Part shown: in pieces, positions 10,253 through 22,500 of the stretch
Position numbering within the stretch: the first letter of the stretch is position 1
Layout: each line of letters starts with the position of its first letter
NCBI RefSeq assembly: GCF_001522545.3
Contig: NC_031768.1
Span: 84,626,457 to 84,690,456, forward strand
DNA: 64,000 nucleotides
Source of the DNA: Parus major
Lineage: Eukaryota > Chordata > Aves > Passeriformes > Paridae
Reading direction: 5' to 3'
Made by a program: the position numbers and the translations under genes
Notes under the pieces: model-generated
Database searches by the model: none
Seen by the model: the letters and a program-made list of their open reading frames with translations, nothing else
What the model was told of the DNA's origin: nothing

Positions 10253-13200
10253 CTGCAATAAGATGTACACAGCATGAAATCAAACCATGTTTCTTAATAT
10301 TTACTTTAAATTCAAATGCACATACACCATACTACAAGAAATCTACACCATGCAATGAAATGAATTAGCAGAAACAGTTTGAACAGGTAAAACTCTTCTA
10401 AAGTTATTCACCTGATGACAGTTTAACTGTTTTCTCAAAGCTTTAAAACATGTGAAGGGTAAGCTATAACTTCCTTTCTCTCTTTCTAACAAGAATTCTT
10501 TGAAGAGATAGGTCTGGCTAATACTGAATGTTTCTACTGATAAAACTAGAATCTATTTCCATATCATGATTTTAGAGGAGACAGAAATTAAAAAAAACAA
10601 CATTACATTACAGCCTCATGTCACATGAAACACATATGCAAGATAGAAGAAAAAGCTGTCAAGTAGTGTTCTTGCTAAGCTCACCTCTTTCTTATAAGAA
10701 CACCAATATTATATCAATGTACAGAATGTTAAGATTTTCACATGGTATAAGATCTGTGGGAAAACTCTATATGTTGTTCAAAGAAAATAAAAGTGAGTGC
10801 CACTCCACTGTCTTGTAGAAGGAAGCCAAGCATCTTTCCTTGCCTCTGATTTCAGATGTAGATGAAGTTGACTAAACATTTTCTAAATAACAAGATCCAA
10901 ACACATTACATTGGGCACTAAACCGTAATTACACTGCAGATGAACCTGGAGCTAAGTGTATGTTTAATTCTGACATATGTTGTTCCTCTCATTGCAATTC
11001 TGCAGAAAAAGCATTACTCATAGCTAAAGTACTTGTATTCCTGTCCTGTTAGTTACTTACCACCCCATACCTGTTTTTTGTATTAACCTATTACCATAAA
11101 ATATGCTATAATTTCATCTGTATAATTCCTTACAGCTTATTCTTGACTTCTCCCCAAGTAAGCTTGTATGAGCTTTGAACTTAGCCATTGTACAAATTAC
11201 CCTGCTGCTGTAATCCTCATTTGCTGTGACTGCGCAATCATTTATCCAAAGTTTTAGTAAGGTCTTTGTCATTCACTTCTTCTGTATTTCTCTTTCTATA
11301 TTCTCCCTATTATTTCTTTTACTATTATTACAGCTCAGGAAAATTTTAATCTTTGTTTGCCTACTCAGTTTACTGTGGTTTTACACTTGCTCTCAAGAAC
11401 AAGTCAGATTTACTGTGCAGTCTGTTTTTCTGCACACTGACATATTAGCAATGTCCATGGTTGCTAGGAAGCCCAGCTATAATAATTTACTTTGCTTTAA
11501 TCTATTTATGACTCCACTGCTTCTGCTTTTCTATCCACAAACATACAGTTGAAAGCAGAATTTCACTCTCAGGATGCAGTTGATGAACATCAAGCATTAG
11601 ACAGGGTTTTAACTGCTGTATTTCTTCAATATCCATTACTAATAACTACTGGAATATCAACCATAGGCCAGGGGTACCACTGTAATCTTACTTAAAATTA
11701 TTTATTTAATACCTCAGTCTGTGTACCAGAAAAGACAAATTATTTTATGGCAGAGGTAGTGTAATCTCTTTGATGGGGTATGCATAAAAACTTTAAAAGG
11801 GGAACTAATGCTACACAGTGCATAAGAAAGTTATTTTACCTTTTTGCCTTTATTAAATGCCAAAATTAGGAAGAAACTCAGAATTCAAAATATGTATGTA
11901 ATTTGTACCTTGATATGTTAGGCTCAGAAAAATCTAATCCATTTCATATGATTCTGACTTAACTGCAATGCTTCCTTTAAATTAAAAAGCCTTCAAAAGG
12001 TGTATTTTTATGACTCCTAAATTTGTACTTTTCCAAAGGAATTAAGATATTAAAATATTCATTACCATCTTGTATATGGTCTGCATCCTTAGATAATGAG
12101 CCATTCCTTTAATATGCAAAGACATAATGTTCTTTTTTCCCCCTCTTTATTTAGTAGAAAAAAAGAAAGTGAAGTATTGGACCTTTCGTGTACAGTATGT
12201 ACTACTATAAAAACTTGGTTTGTGTAGGAAAAAAAAAACAAACAAACATATCAAAATATTTTTAATTGTGAAAAAGTATAAGAAAAATTAAAGAAACAGC
12301 TTGTAATTTTGATAATACTGTATAACCTGATGTTATTTGTTGGAGTAAGGTGCATGGCAGACCTCTAAACAGTAAACAATGAGGTGCAGAAGATTTCCTG
12401 AGAATGATCAGCCCAGCTAAATTATGCATCTGTCTGTCTTCACAGCCTGCACTTGAGAACTCACCCTGCTGCAGGCCACTATTTGTGGCACCTGATTTGT
12501 CAGTGACTCTCCCTACTGTGTGTAAGAAGCAGAGGTGGGACAGACATGATTAGGGCTAAGCCATGAGGTCCACAGCATATTTGGGATATGTGCTGCAGAC
12601 ATAGTCCATGGCCACTTACCAGGCTCCTCTTTACTGAGCTAAGACAGGATCTGAATACCTATATATTTTTATAGTAGACAAGAAGATAGCAGTTTAAAAG
12701 AAATGCAAAGAAAAATGTCCAGGTAGCACAGGGTGTTGTGCACACGGTGCAAAAGAGGCCTGAGGTTTCCTAGAAGTACGTGCAGATCGATTGCACCGGA
12801 GAGTCCCAACAAGCCCAAGTTTTATGGCACAGAAAGGGCACTTGGTACACTCAACCTTCACGTGGCACACAGCCTTCTGCTAGAAAAAGATAGGAACCTG
12901 GCCAATGACACTGGGAGTGAATTCTTTGTATGAGTTAGCTAAAAGAAAGGCAATGTGACACGTTTTATTTTATATGACTGCTTGCTAAGCAGGAGAAGAA
13001 TGTTAGGAATCAGGAATCCAGATTTTTAAGCTTGTAGAAGAGGGAGGAGGATATTTGGCTACACTTCCACCAAGCAACTCAGAAATATATTTAGTGTCCT
13101 CAAATGCACTGACACCTTGCTTCTGCTTTTAGAAAGTAGTTCAAATTGCTAAGTTAATTCTCAAAATTCCCCATTGACTTTTATCTTTTAGGTATTAGCT

Positions 13201-14312
13201 AATTTCAGCTAAAGATAATGAGTAAAGATTTTTACATTACTACATCTGAAAATGTGACTGTACACTGTTTTAGATGCTATTATGTTAAATAGCATTAATA
13301 CAGCTAAACATTTAGGACAAGGCATCAATGACATCCTGGATGCTTGCAGGTAAGAGAAGTGATCTTCCTCTCTCAAATGGATTTGGTAATTCCCTAGACG
13401 ACTTTTTCTGTAGTGGGGGCAGTAGCAACAGCAAGAGTTCTGTAATCATCTCTTTCACCTCTCCAAGCTATACAATCTCCTTGCCAGGAGAAGGACTCCC
13501 TGCAGGGCAGTCCTCGAGTGACCTAACAACTCTTGTCACTTCGATGTGGACAAGAGGGAACACCAACAGTCAGAAGAAAGAAGTTCAGATTGACTCCTCT
13601 CACCTCTCCCTTCCCATTGTTCCAGAGAGGATGCACAGGTGACAATCAGGTAGTGAAAGGCAGGGATATGGACACACATGACATTACAGACAAGGGAGGC
13701 TCTAATAAAACAGGCACTTTTTTTTTTTTTTTCTCTTTTATTACATTTGGTCTCATGAGGTATTATTTCTGTATGCATTCCACAAATAACCATTCCCACT
13801 TCTGACTGAAGGAAGTTGTTAAATAAACTGCACAGATATGAATTATGTATTATTTAAATGCAGAGCTTCTATATTACCAGTCTGTACCCTGCTGTTGCAC
13901 AATCAGCACTTTTTCCTAGTGCAGCCAGCGGTGCTCTCCCAATGTCACTTAGTAATCAGAGCACATAGTATGAAATCTCTCACACTGTATAAATAGTTGG
14001 ATTATGAAACAATCCTTCACTGAGATATTTTAACACTTAACCATATGTACTTGCAGACCTGACATCACTTTAACTGCATAACTCATCTCGTTCTTAACCC
14101 CTTACCTGCCTGGAATGCAACTAGGCAAACTTTATATAATAAACGCCAAATGAACTTTGCATATGTCGGACGATACAAAAAGAAATCATCAAGGAAAATG
14201 TAACTTATGAAAAAGCATTTTGCACCTTAACACTTCTAAGAAAGCAGTAAGAATCCCTTCCACTACAACTTTATTGCAGGAACAAAAGAAAAAAAAAAGT
14301 AAAAATACTAAC
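10253..14312 (-). other. AQP11: AQP11 intron 1
   Basis: This is a 4.06-kb intron between the exon 1 donor (GCAG|GTTAGT) and the exon 2 acceptor. It is AT-rich and mostly unique sequence. I saw no clear CR1 copy in it. It includes a run of 15 T at 13718-13732 and short A-rich tracts near 12230 and 14285. The overlapping open frames at 13328-13805 lie on both strands and have no recognisable domain. Confidence 0.85.
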
Positions 14313-14907
14313 CTGCATACGCAAGCATGGTGATGAGAAGAGCAATCAAATGGACTCTGTATTTGGGATTAACACTTTCGGCTCGCAGGACGGCCAGCTG
14401 GAAAACGACAGAAAAGAGCAGTTCTACGCAGAACGCCTGCATCTCTGTAGTCTGCATGGGGCTGCTGCAGCCCTGTGAGAGTGCTCCAAGATGTGGCTCT
14501 GCCATCTCCAGACTCCAGATAAAGTGCATGAACACTCTGGCGAGCACTGCAGCCACGAACTGAGCGGCGATCTTGAGTCCCCCCATCCTGAGCGATGTCC
14601 CGCCGCCCCACATGGGCTGCAGGGTCCCGCAGGGATTGCATGCGCTGCCGACGAGGGTCAGGCCGTGCAGGACGGTGAAGCCGTAGGTGAGGGTGAGGGC
14701 GGTGTGCGGCTTCGGCTCCACGTTGCCGAGCAGGGTGAGCTCGTTCGTGCAGGCGCAGATCTGGAAGGTGCTGAACATCTCCACAAGGAAAGCGAAGAGG
14801 AGCGGGCTGGAGCGCAGCCGGCGCCGGGCCAGCCTCCGGCACAGCCCCACGGTCACCACCACGCCGGACATCAGCAGCAGGGAGCTGCCGAGCCCACCGA
14901 GAGCCAT
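14313..14907 (-). CDS. AQP11: Aquaporin-11, exon 1 (N-terminus and NPC loop)
   Basis: Exon 1 encodes residues 1-198 plus the first base of codon 199. AQP11 is an unorthodox aquaporin (superaquaporin) of the endoplasmic reticulum, reported to pass water, glycerol and hydrogen peroxide. Its loss causes polycystic kidneys in mice. Hydrophobic segments lie near residues 8-22, 35-52, 70-88, 111-128, 158-174 and 184-198. The first pore motif is Asn-Pro-Cys at 91-93 (GSACNPCGTL), the AQP11 signature replacing NPA. HGLTLVGSACNPCG and YAGGNLTG are clear family blocks. The ATG at 14907 is the first in its frame after a stop and has a good context (G at -3, G at +4). The donor is GCAG|GTTAGT at 14313/14312. 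Codon usage is GC-rich because the exon lies inside a CpG island. Compared with the human protein as I recall it, the N-terminus is about eight residues shorter. Confidence 0.96.
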
Positions 14908-15404
14908 GCCCGGAGCTTCACAGGCCCTACGGCTGGCGGAAGGTCCAGCCCCACCACCTGCGGGGAGAAAGAAAGCAGGAGAGGGAGGGAAAATGCCGCC
15001 GCTTTCCTCTGGAGGTAGGAACCAGCTTCTGTTCCCACCTGCGAGGAGCCTGACTCACCCTGCGCTCGGCGGAGCAAAGGGCAGGGCTGAGGACAGGGGT
15101 TAGGACAGGGAAGCTCTCTCCCTGCGGTGGAAAAGCACGGGGAGGGGAGCGGGGCCGAGGGGGCTCGGCTGCCCCCTCAGCCCCTCCGCCGCGGGACGGA
15201 TCGGGCTCCCCTGTCCCCTCAGCCTGCCGGAGGACAGGGAGGAGAGGGAGGACCTCGGCTCCCGGCCGCGGGGGAACGGGAGGGGAGCCGATTTCCCCGG
15301 CGCGATCGGCGTTGCGGTGCGTCCGTGGCTGCGGGAGCGGTTCCAGCCCCAGCCGGAGCCGGGCACGGGTTCGGCCGCGCCGCCCCCTCCGGCGGGCGCT
15401 GCGG

Positions 15405-15450
15405 CACCGCGCATGCGGGCGGGGCGCTGAGGGAGCGGCGGGGCGGGCAG
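15405..15450. promoter_or_regulatory. AQP11: Candidate AQP11 core promoter: NRF1-like site and GC boxes
   Basis: CGCGCATGCGG at 15408-15418 matches the NRF1 palindrome (YGCGCAYGCGCR) except near its right end. It overlaps the GC box GGGCGGGGC (15417-15425), and a second GC box lies at about 15440-15448. There is no TATA box. NRF1 and Sp1 sites together are typical of TATA-less CpG-island promoters. A minus-strand start just below 15400 would give a 5' UTR of up to about 490 bases. Start site and factor binding are inferred. Confidence 0.5.
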
Positions 15451-15487
15451 GGGCAGCTCCGCGGGCTCGCCCGGGCTGGCACCGGCA

Positions 15488-15529
15488 CCGGACACGGCTC
15501 CGGACACGGCTCCGGCTCCGGACACAGCT
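15488..15529. repeat. 12-bp GC-rich minisatellite upstream of AQP11
   Basis: The unit CCGGACACGGCT occurs at 15488-15499 and 15500-15511. A half unit follows, then a third copy at 15518-15529 with one change (CCGGACACAGCT). The array lies just upstream of the presumed core promoter and may vary in length between individuals. Confidence 0.8.
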
Positions 15530-15738
15530 TCGGCACCGGCCCCGGGCCCGGCTGCCCGCGGAGATCACATCCCACGCCCCGCGGTTTGCAACGTGCTCGA
15601 GAGAGAGACACTGGTTATTTATTTAGAGCTGCGCAAGCCTGCGTGCTCGGTGGTGTTCAGCAAAAGGAGCACGCCAACTATCAGAACTTTTGTTACTATC
15701 TATACGTTGTAGCAGACAGAATCACGTAGCAGCATTGC

Positions 15739-16115
15739 AGAATCACAGAAACAATTAGGTTAGAAAAGACCTCTAGCATGACGTGAGGTCCAACCTGTGA
15801 CCAGACACCATGTCAATAGACCATGGCACTGAGTGCCACATCCAGTGTTTCCTTAAACAGCTCCGGGAACAGTGACTCCACCACCTCCCTGGGCAGCCCA
15901 TTCCAATGTCTAATCACCCCTTCTGTGAAGAAATTCTAATGTCCAGCCTAAACCTCCCTTGACATAGCTGAAGCCTATGCCTTCTCATCCTCACTGGAAG
16001 CTGGCTAGAGCCTTCCTTCGGGGAGCTGTAGAGAGATTATGACCCCCCTGAACCTCCTGTTCTCCAGACTAAGCACCTCCAGCGCCTTCAGCCACTCCTC
16101 ATAAGATTTGTTCAC
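15739..16115 (-). mobile_element. CR1 LINE 3' fragment
   Basis: A minus-strand CR1 copy with its 3' end at about 15739 (CAGAATCACAGAA) runs through 'GGTCCAACCTGTGACCAGAC', 'GACTCCACCACCTCCCTGGG' and 'AGCCACTCCTCATAAGA'. It is closely related to the copy at 4607, sharing the block around 'CCATGGCACTGAGTGCCACA' almost exactly. It is truncated after about 380 bases and carries deletions. It begins only about 150 bases beyond the edge of the AQP11 CpG island. Confidence 0.93.
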
Positions 16116-16129
16116 CGACTACAAGTTAC

Positions 16130-16582
16130 ATAGTTCTCTTATTAGTACTGTATCTTCTATTGGTTAATGATTCCCTCACTTCTCATGTTAATTAGTCTGC
16201 ATGCTCAGTGTTTATCATTTTTGAGTCAGTGTGTTTCTTGGTTTAGGGGTGCATGAGTTGGTGGTCGGGATCTCACCCTGCTAGAATTACCTTTTACCCA
16301 GTTGGAGCTGATTCTGCACAGTTGCTGAGTTCTCTTTATTAGTTTCTTCCTTATCATGTAAGTTCTGCCAAATGTCCTTGTGGCCTGTAAATTCTGTGCT
16401 GTGGTACATCCTTCTTCCAAAGATTCCTCTAGGCCGGAGTTCATTGAAACTTGTTGAACCCTAAACCTTAAAAAGACAATTCTACTGACAATTTGCTTTT
16501 CTGACACCTGGACATCACTTAGATCTTCTTGGCTGCTTTCATGGATTAAACCTTTCTTGTTGATCAGACTTGAAATATACAA
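16130..16582 (-). other. Unclassified segment with a 118-codon open frame
   Basis: On the minus strand 16226-16582 is open for 118 codons. The peptide is hydrophilic and rich in Ser, Arg and Gln (middle part NSGLEESLEEGCTTAQN), with no domain I recognise. Base composition is intermediate. It lies directly beyond a CR1 fragment and could be an old repeat, such as a solo LTR, or simply chance. A coding gene is not supported. Confidence 0.2.
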
Positions 16583-19500
16583 AGATCAAACATTACAGAA
16601 CATCCTTTTTTAAGGTAATTTTTACATGGACCACATTTTGTAATGAGAGGGGTTTCTTTCCTGTGTTTTTGAGAATCTGGTGGTGCAAAACGCAGGTGTG
16701 CAGATTGACTCAGCCTCTTCCTCCCACTCGCTTGCTGGGAGAAGGGTGTTTGACAGTATGCCCAGAGGAAGCAGGTGGTGATTCTCGGGCTTCTCTGGTG
16801 GAAGCAATGCTAAAAATAGGCATCAGCCTCATTCTGCTGAATGTGGTAAGGCTGGCATTCATAGCAGGGCCCAAATGGCATCAGGACTGTCCTGGAAAAA
16901 TAGTCATGGGCTCCTTTAGGATAATTCTTTTGGCCTGGTAACTAAGAAGGGTGAGCCCAGTGTGAGGTAATTGGGAAATTGGGAAATGCTTCCTGTCCTG
17001 TTAGGCTGGGGCTGAGTTTTCCTTCAGTCTCTCCCTGTAGTGCTATTTTGCAGTAGTTGGAATGGGTTGTACCTCTTGCCAGAGTGTTTTTCTGGTGGGA
17101 AAAGAGAAAAAATGCCCAAGCTCTGTGCACATGAATGGTTGGATAATGTATCATTTGGTGTACTGATTTAGTTTTCACCCTAATAAGTCAAAAATAAAAG
17201 TGTTTTATGGTGCTTCTTCCTACTTTTCCACCTCTCTGTCACTGGCTGGTGATGTGTTTTTAGGGGTGTCCAGATACTTGTTTTATGAACTCTGAAACTG
17301 AAGTGCTGCAAGCAGCAGTAACCACTGTGCTGCAGTTCAGTGCACCTGCAAGGAGGGGCAAATGCTGAATGTCTTTACAGAATTCCGATATTCAGTAGTT
17401 TTGCCACAAGGTGGCATCAATGACAGTTTATCAGACCTCGCAGGAATGACTTCTGCCAGATCAAGGTCCGCACAGTGTTTCTTGCAAGGAAGCGATACAC
17501 AGATGTATTACTTCCAAACAACAACAGCAAGCTTTTAGTTGAAGGTCAACCTACCATAAAGATCAAAGTTGAAACATACAGAATTGTTTCTCTAGAAGGG
17601 AGTGACATGACAAGCTCTTCCTCACTTGCAGAAATGTAGGACCCTTGAGACATCTGTGCCTAAGAAGTCTGGGGATAAATGGGTATTTGGAAGGTGCATT
17701 TGACTTTGAGAAATAGGGTTGTTTTTAACAGGAGAGGGGAAAAACAGCAGTTGAACACTGATGATATAAAGAAAGGAAAGAGAAAATGACAGAGGAGTTA
17801 ATATTTGGCTTTTACCATTTGTACAAGATTAGATGTCAAAAAGCTTGAGTGAGGCAAGGCAGGAGACATGACTGTGTTAAGTCATTACATAAGTGTCAAA
17901 ACACTTCCATGAAAACTATGCATTGAAACAACTGTTTCACCCAGCAATGATGTTGTATATATGTAATGTGGAAGAAAAAAAACCCCAGTCTCTTTCAGAG
18001 CCTTGAACATTTATTTACATGTATGACCAATCATGAATATGTTCTTTTAAAACAGACTAATAAGGTAGATGTTTGATTTAACAGCACGGTCTCTTGGTGG
18101 ATTACCGGAGTGTGGATTGGAATTTATTGCATCTTTTAGTTATCTGCATGACCAGCTGTGAATATTTTACTTCCTGGTGTACATATAATTGTACTTTTTA
18201 ACCACTAGAGGGTAGTGCCACTCCAAACAATTGCCTTTGGTGTGCTCATATAGGAGCTTTATTTTGTGTTTTGTCACAAGGAATAGTGGAATAGAGAATA
18301 GTAGATCTCCTATGAACAACTTCAAACTCTTAATTTTGTAATTTGTAAAAACGAGTGTTCAAGTCTGAAATGTCTCTTAAAATTAACTTTACAACATATA
18401 GTTTTTGGTACTGAATTAGTTAGGCTTATCCGTTTCTTCTTGGTGGCATTGGTGGCTTTGCCTCATTCCAGGTTGTCCCTGTGTATGCTCTCTCCTCCCT
18501 GAGCAAGATTCCCTCATGTTCCTGCCTGCTCTATACCAGGACATACATAATTTCCCTTTTGTCTGATTTTTCCCATTTATTTTTCTCCTCATTTCAGAGT
18601 CCCTCCACATCCTTTTCTCCCACTTTCCATCCCATGCAAATCAGTCTTTGTGTTTTCCTTCCTATTTGTGCATATTCCTACTTTCCTTCTTTGCCCAAGC
18701 CCTTAAATTTCCTGATTTTCTGTACACAGTTAACTGTTCTTAGCTTTGTGTATGGTTTCAGCTTCTTTCTTTCCTAAAATTCCCTCATCTACTTCCTTTT
18801 TCTATGGCAGGCTGAGTCATTTAGAGGGTATCAACATGCCAAGAATTCTTGGATGGGTTTTGCAGGGGTGAAACTGGGCATTACCATGCTACAAAATGCT
18901 GGCCAATGCTTCCATCCAAATTAATGTTATTGAATAATTGCAGAGGAGCTGATTCTGTGGTTCAGGTAACAATATACCAGGGAATCTGTGTGCCCCATTT
19001 TCTCTCCTGTAGTTCAGATGGTTCCCCCCAAAATTAGTCGATTTCTACTGACATTTCAAGCTGCATTGGAAATACAGAAAGTAAAATACAGAAAGTAAAA
19101 GTAGTCATAGTGCCTCCAAACAGAAAATCCTTGTTGAGCAGGCCCTGGCAAGCTCAGGCACAGCTTCAGCACAGCTTTTCTCAGCAAGTGGCTATGGAGG
19201 TTTGTGACATTTCCCCTTTCACAGCAGTTGGATGCCAGAGCCAAGGTTTGCACCAGAGGGCAGCCGAAAGCCCTGGTGTGCAGAGATCCCGGTGCATGGG
19301 CAGTAGGGAAGAGCCGGGGATCACACCAGCAGGGGAATGGCTCAGTACACAGAGTATGAGCTCTTAGATAGTACACCCAGGAGCCTTTTGATTTCAGGGC
19401 AAGAAATGGCACTGAGGGCTCTTGCCACGAGGACCTGGTGAGGGCATAGGCACAGATCGAAGTGTGGAAATTGTACAGACTCTTTAAAGCTCTGCCAGTA

Positions 19501-22500
19501 CCGGCAGATTAAACAGCATCAGGGATGTTCCTGAGCACCAAACTCAGCTGTTTCTACTGATTCTCATAATCCTTACGTGGTTTTAGCCGGGGCCAATGAG
19601 CAATATCCCAAAATATTCCAGGGTGTGGGTTAGAGGATACATCCTGCTGTTACAAATAGGCAGACTGTACTTTCACTGACTTTCTGAGGCTTTCATGTAC
19701 TGGACATTGGATGATGCCCTGTGCCAGCTGGCCTCAGGGACAGAGACTGGTCCCAGACTTGTTTAATTTACTAGTGTGAGTGTAATCACAGTGACTAGGC
19801 CCAGCCACTGGACTGAAAATCTGTTTTTGCAAACCCTGTTTGATATAGACACCAGGAACTGAAGGGAGGTTGCTTCCATCTGTTCCCCTACTCTGCCTCC
19901 AAAGATTACTGCCAAAGGGCAGTACAAAAGGGCCAGAAGGTTTATTTGGTCTTCAGTTATGACTGACCACCTTGCACTTCTAGCACTGAGTTAGACCACT
20001 GATTTTTGTTTTCTGATCATGCTGTTGGCTTTGATGGGAACGACTTTTTTTTCCTGTAAGTGTAACAAGCAGTGTTATTTTATGGGGTGAATCATGGACA
20101 AAGGAAATCTCTAAACCACCTGATGTTCATAATCTCTGAGGTAACTAGACATATACAAATTAATTAAATAAAATTACTGCTTGGGAATACCCTGACTCAT
20201 ATGCAGGACCTTGAACTTCATTGAACTTCATGAGGTTTGCAAGGGCCCACTAAATCCACTCTCATCAAAAAGGATAGAAGTTAAAAAAGCTAAAGGCAGA
20301 GAAGAAGCTTCACATTTTTCAGAGGCTCTTGTTTTTCAAGGCCATTTCTCAATTTTTTGTTTGTCCCCCCCCTCCCCCACTTCTGGATTATGTAATACAA
20401 AACAATCCTTGGCATTGCCTCTCTTAGGTGTTGCTGTTAACTGCTATAGTCCAATCACAGTAGTAAAGACACTTGCTAACAAAAATTGCACAGTGTGCAG
20501 TCCTTAATCTTTTGTTCCCATCATGTTGCTTTCCATCTGTTTGAAGCTTGTTCCAGAATCAAACTGCCAGCCTTAAAACATGATCCTGTATTGAGCAGGG
20601 AGTCCCATGAAGTGAATGCTTGTTGTCTCAATAGATCTGCTACACCCAACTTTCAAAAAAATTTTTAAGTTGCTTATGAACATACTTTACTTGATTATAT
20701 GAAATAACACAGAACTGTATTCTAAGAACTGTAAATGCTGAAAAACCAGTTAGAAAGCCCTGAGCTGAAATTACTAATTTTCAAGTATATTTAGGACTAC
20801 AATCTCCAAAAGAACCAACTGAAATCTCTGCTTCTGTTTAATATGCATAGTGCCATAAATCAACAAAAATTATTATTGCTTTATTTTCTTTTTACCTGTG
20901 ATTGTTTCCAGGAAAAAGAAATGTGTAAGTGCAAAATACAATATTCTGTTGAACTTGTAAAGAAAGATACATTACTGAATTCTGCTTGCTCTCACTAATA
21001 CTTAGCTTTCTCTTTATGAAGTACCATGGAACAAACCCAACAAATAAATTACCACTGTGAATTAGAATAGCTCCAATGAATATATTTTTACAAATACAGT
21101 TTTTAGGGACTGCATTGTCTCATGTAGCACCACAATATATTTAGTATGTCTTTTTTGCAAGGCTGGGTTAGATACTTGGAATCCAGCAGTCTTTATAGCA
21201 CACTGTCTTTAGACTCTGGAAACTTTTCAACTTGGTTCACACTCAGTTTTGTCTTTCTCCTTCATGCATCTGGGTTGTGAGTGGCATTCGCTGTGCTCTG
21301 TGAGAAGGAGGGCTTGTGCTAGGGGTGCTCCCTTCTGCACTTGTTACCAAAGCAGTTTGGTTTTGGCCCAGGCAAAGAAGTTCTTGAATTCGAGTTTGAT
21401 TGTAGGTAAACTGTGTATTCAAGTGTAAATCATCTCTCCGTATGATGTTGGTGCACATCTGCCAAGTGTCCTTCTGAACCAGTAATCAGACATCACATTC
21501 CTTCAACATGTATGAAAACATTTATCAAAAAACGTGCCAGAAACTTCTTTGTGGGAAAGAAGTGAGTTCTTTTGTTCTCCCTCTCTCAATTGTTACTGAT
21601 AGTGACTCATGTTGCTTACAGTCTCAAAAGTACAATACCAGTCGCAAGGGTAGCTCTGCTTTTCTTTATGAACAGGTGATGAAAGATTTTGAGAGATGGA
21701 GGCAGCCCATCTGAGAAGGATTTGAATCAGACAGCTGCAGCAGCAAGCTTGACCAAAGGTGAGCGGAGAACCAGGTAAAAGGGGAACGATCACAACTTTT
21801 AGTTGGCTCTGATGCTGTCTGCCTCTGGTGCCAGAGGAAAGATTGTGGAACTGTGGAAAAGGAGCATTATTCTAATTTATGCCTGTTTTTATGTTTGCAC
21901 CTTCACCTTGAGCTGTACCATGCCCATGTCCATTGTGGTTTCCTTCAGAGAGAGCATTTTGTAAGCTTGTCTTTGCTAGAATTCTTGTTGATAAGGCACG
22001 TTTGCTCATTGTCTGTTCCTGATGCCATGAAGTTGAAGCAAAGGAGAACTTCAGTGTCAGACAGGAAGATTTCGAGTGAGTGACTCCTTGTGGCAAAAGT
22101 TTGTTAGTGAAGCTGCTGCTTCTAGTACTAGGAGACATCTCATGCCTGTTTATCATTGCATTCACATAATTGCTTTGAAAGTTTAATAAGATTCAGGATT
22201 TATTAACACAACTAAGTTTCTTTCACTTCACTCAAGCAGATACAGTATTTTCTTCTATAGGGGATTATTTTGTTTGCTTATATTTTATATTTCAATCATG
22301 TATTTTTTTGCAGCGTATGAAGTGTTGAGTGGTTGATTCTTTCCATAGACAAATCATAACTCATTTGTGAGAGATGAGGTAATCTGGTAGCAAAGCATGG
22401 CTGCTAGTCAAGAGAGGTGCAGTCTAATCCTTATTGCATAACCGTGTGTTGTGGACTTGTTTTGAATCCAGCTCAGCCTGTCTGCAGCCTTCTACTTGTC

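Larger units (their letters stand above)
14490..15590. promoter_or_regulatory. AQP11: CpG island over AQP11 exon 1 and promoter
   Basis: From within exon 1 to about 15590 the DNA is strongly GC-rich with very frequent CpG, in sharp contrast to the AT-rich intron and the upstream intergenic DNA. Vertebrate genes of broad expression usually have such a promoter. Many long open frames run on both strands here, but they reflect the scarcity of stop codons in GC-rich DNA and are not genes. Confidence 0.9.

Noticed and set aside
14369..15729. Several long open frames (up to 213 codons) overlapping AQP11 exon 1 and its CpG island on both strands
   Set aside because: They overlap in several frames, are dominated by Arg, Pro, Gly and Ala, and follow from the lack of stop codons in GC-rich DNA. 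Only the minus-strand frame 14308-14907 has family motifs.
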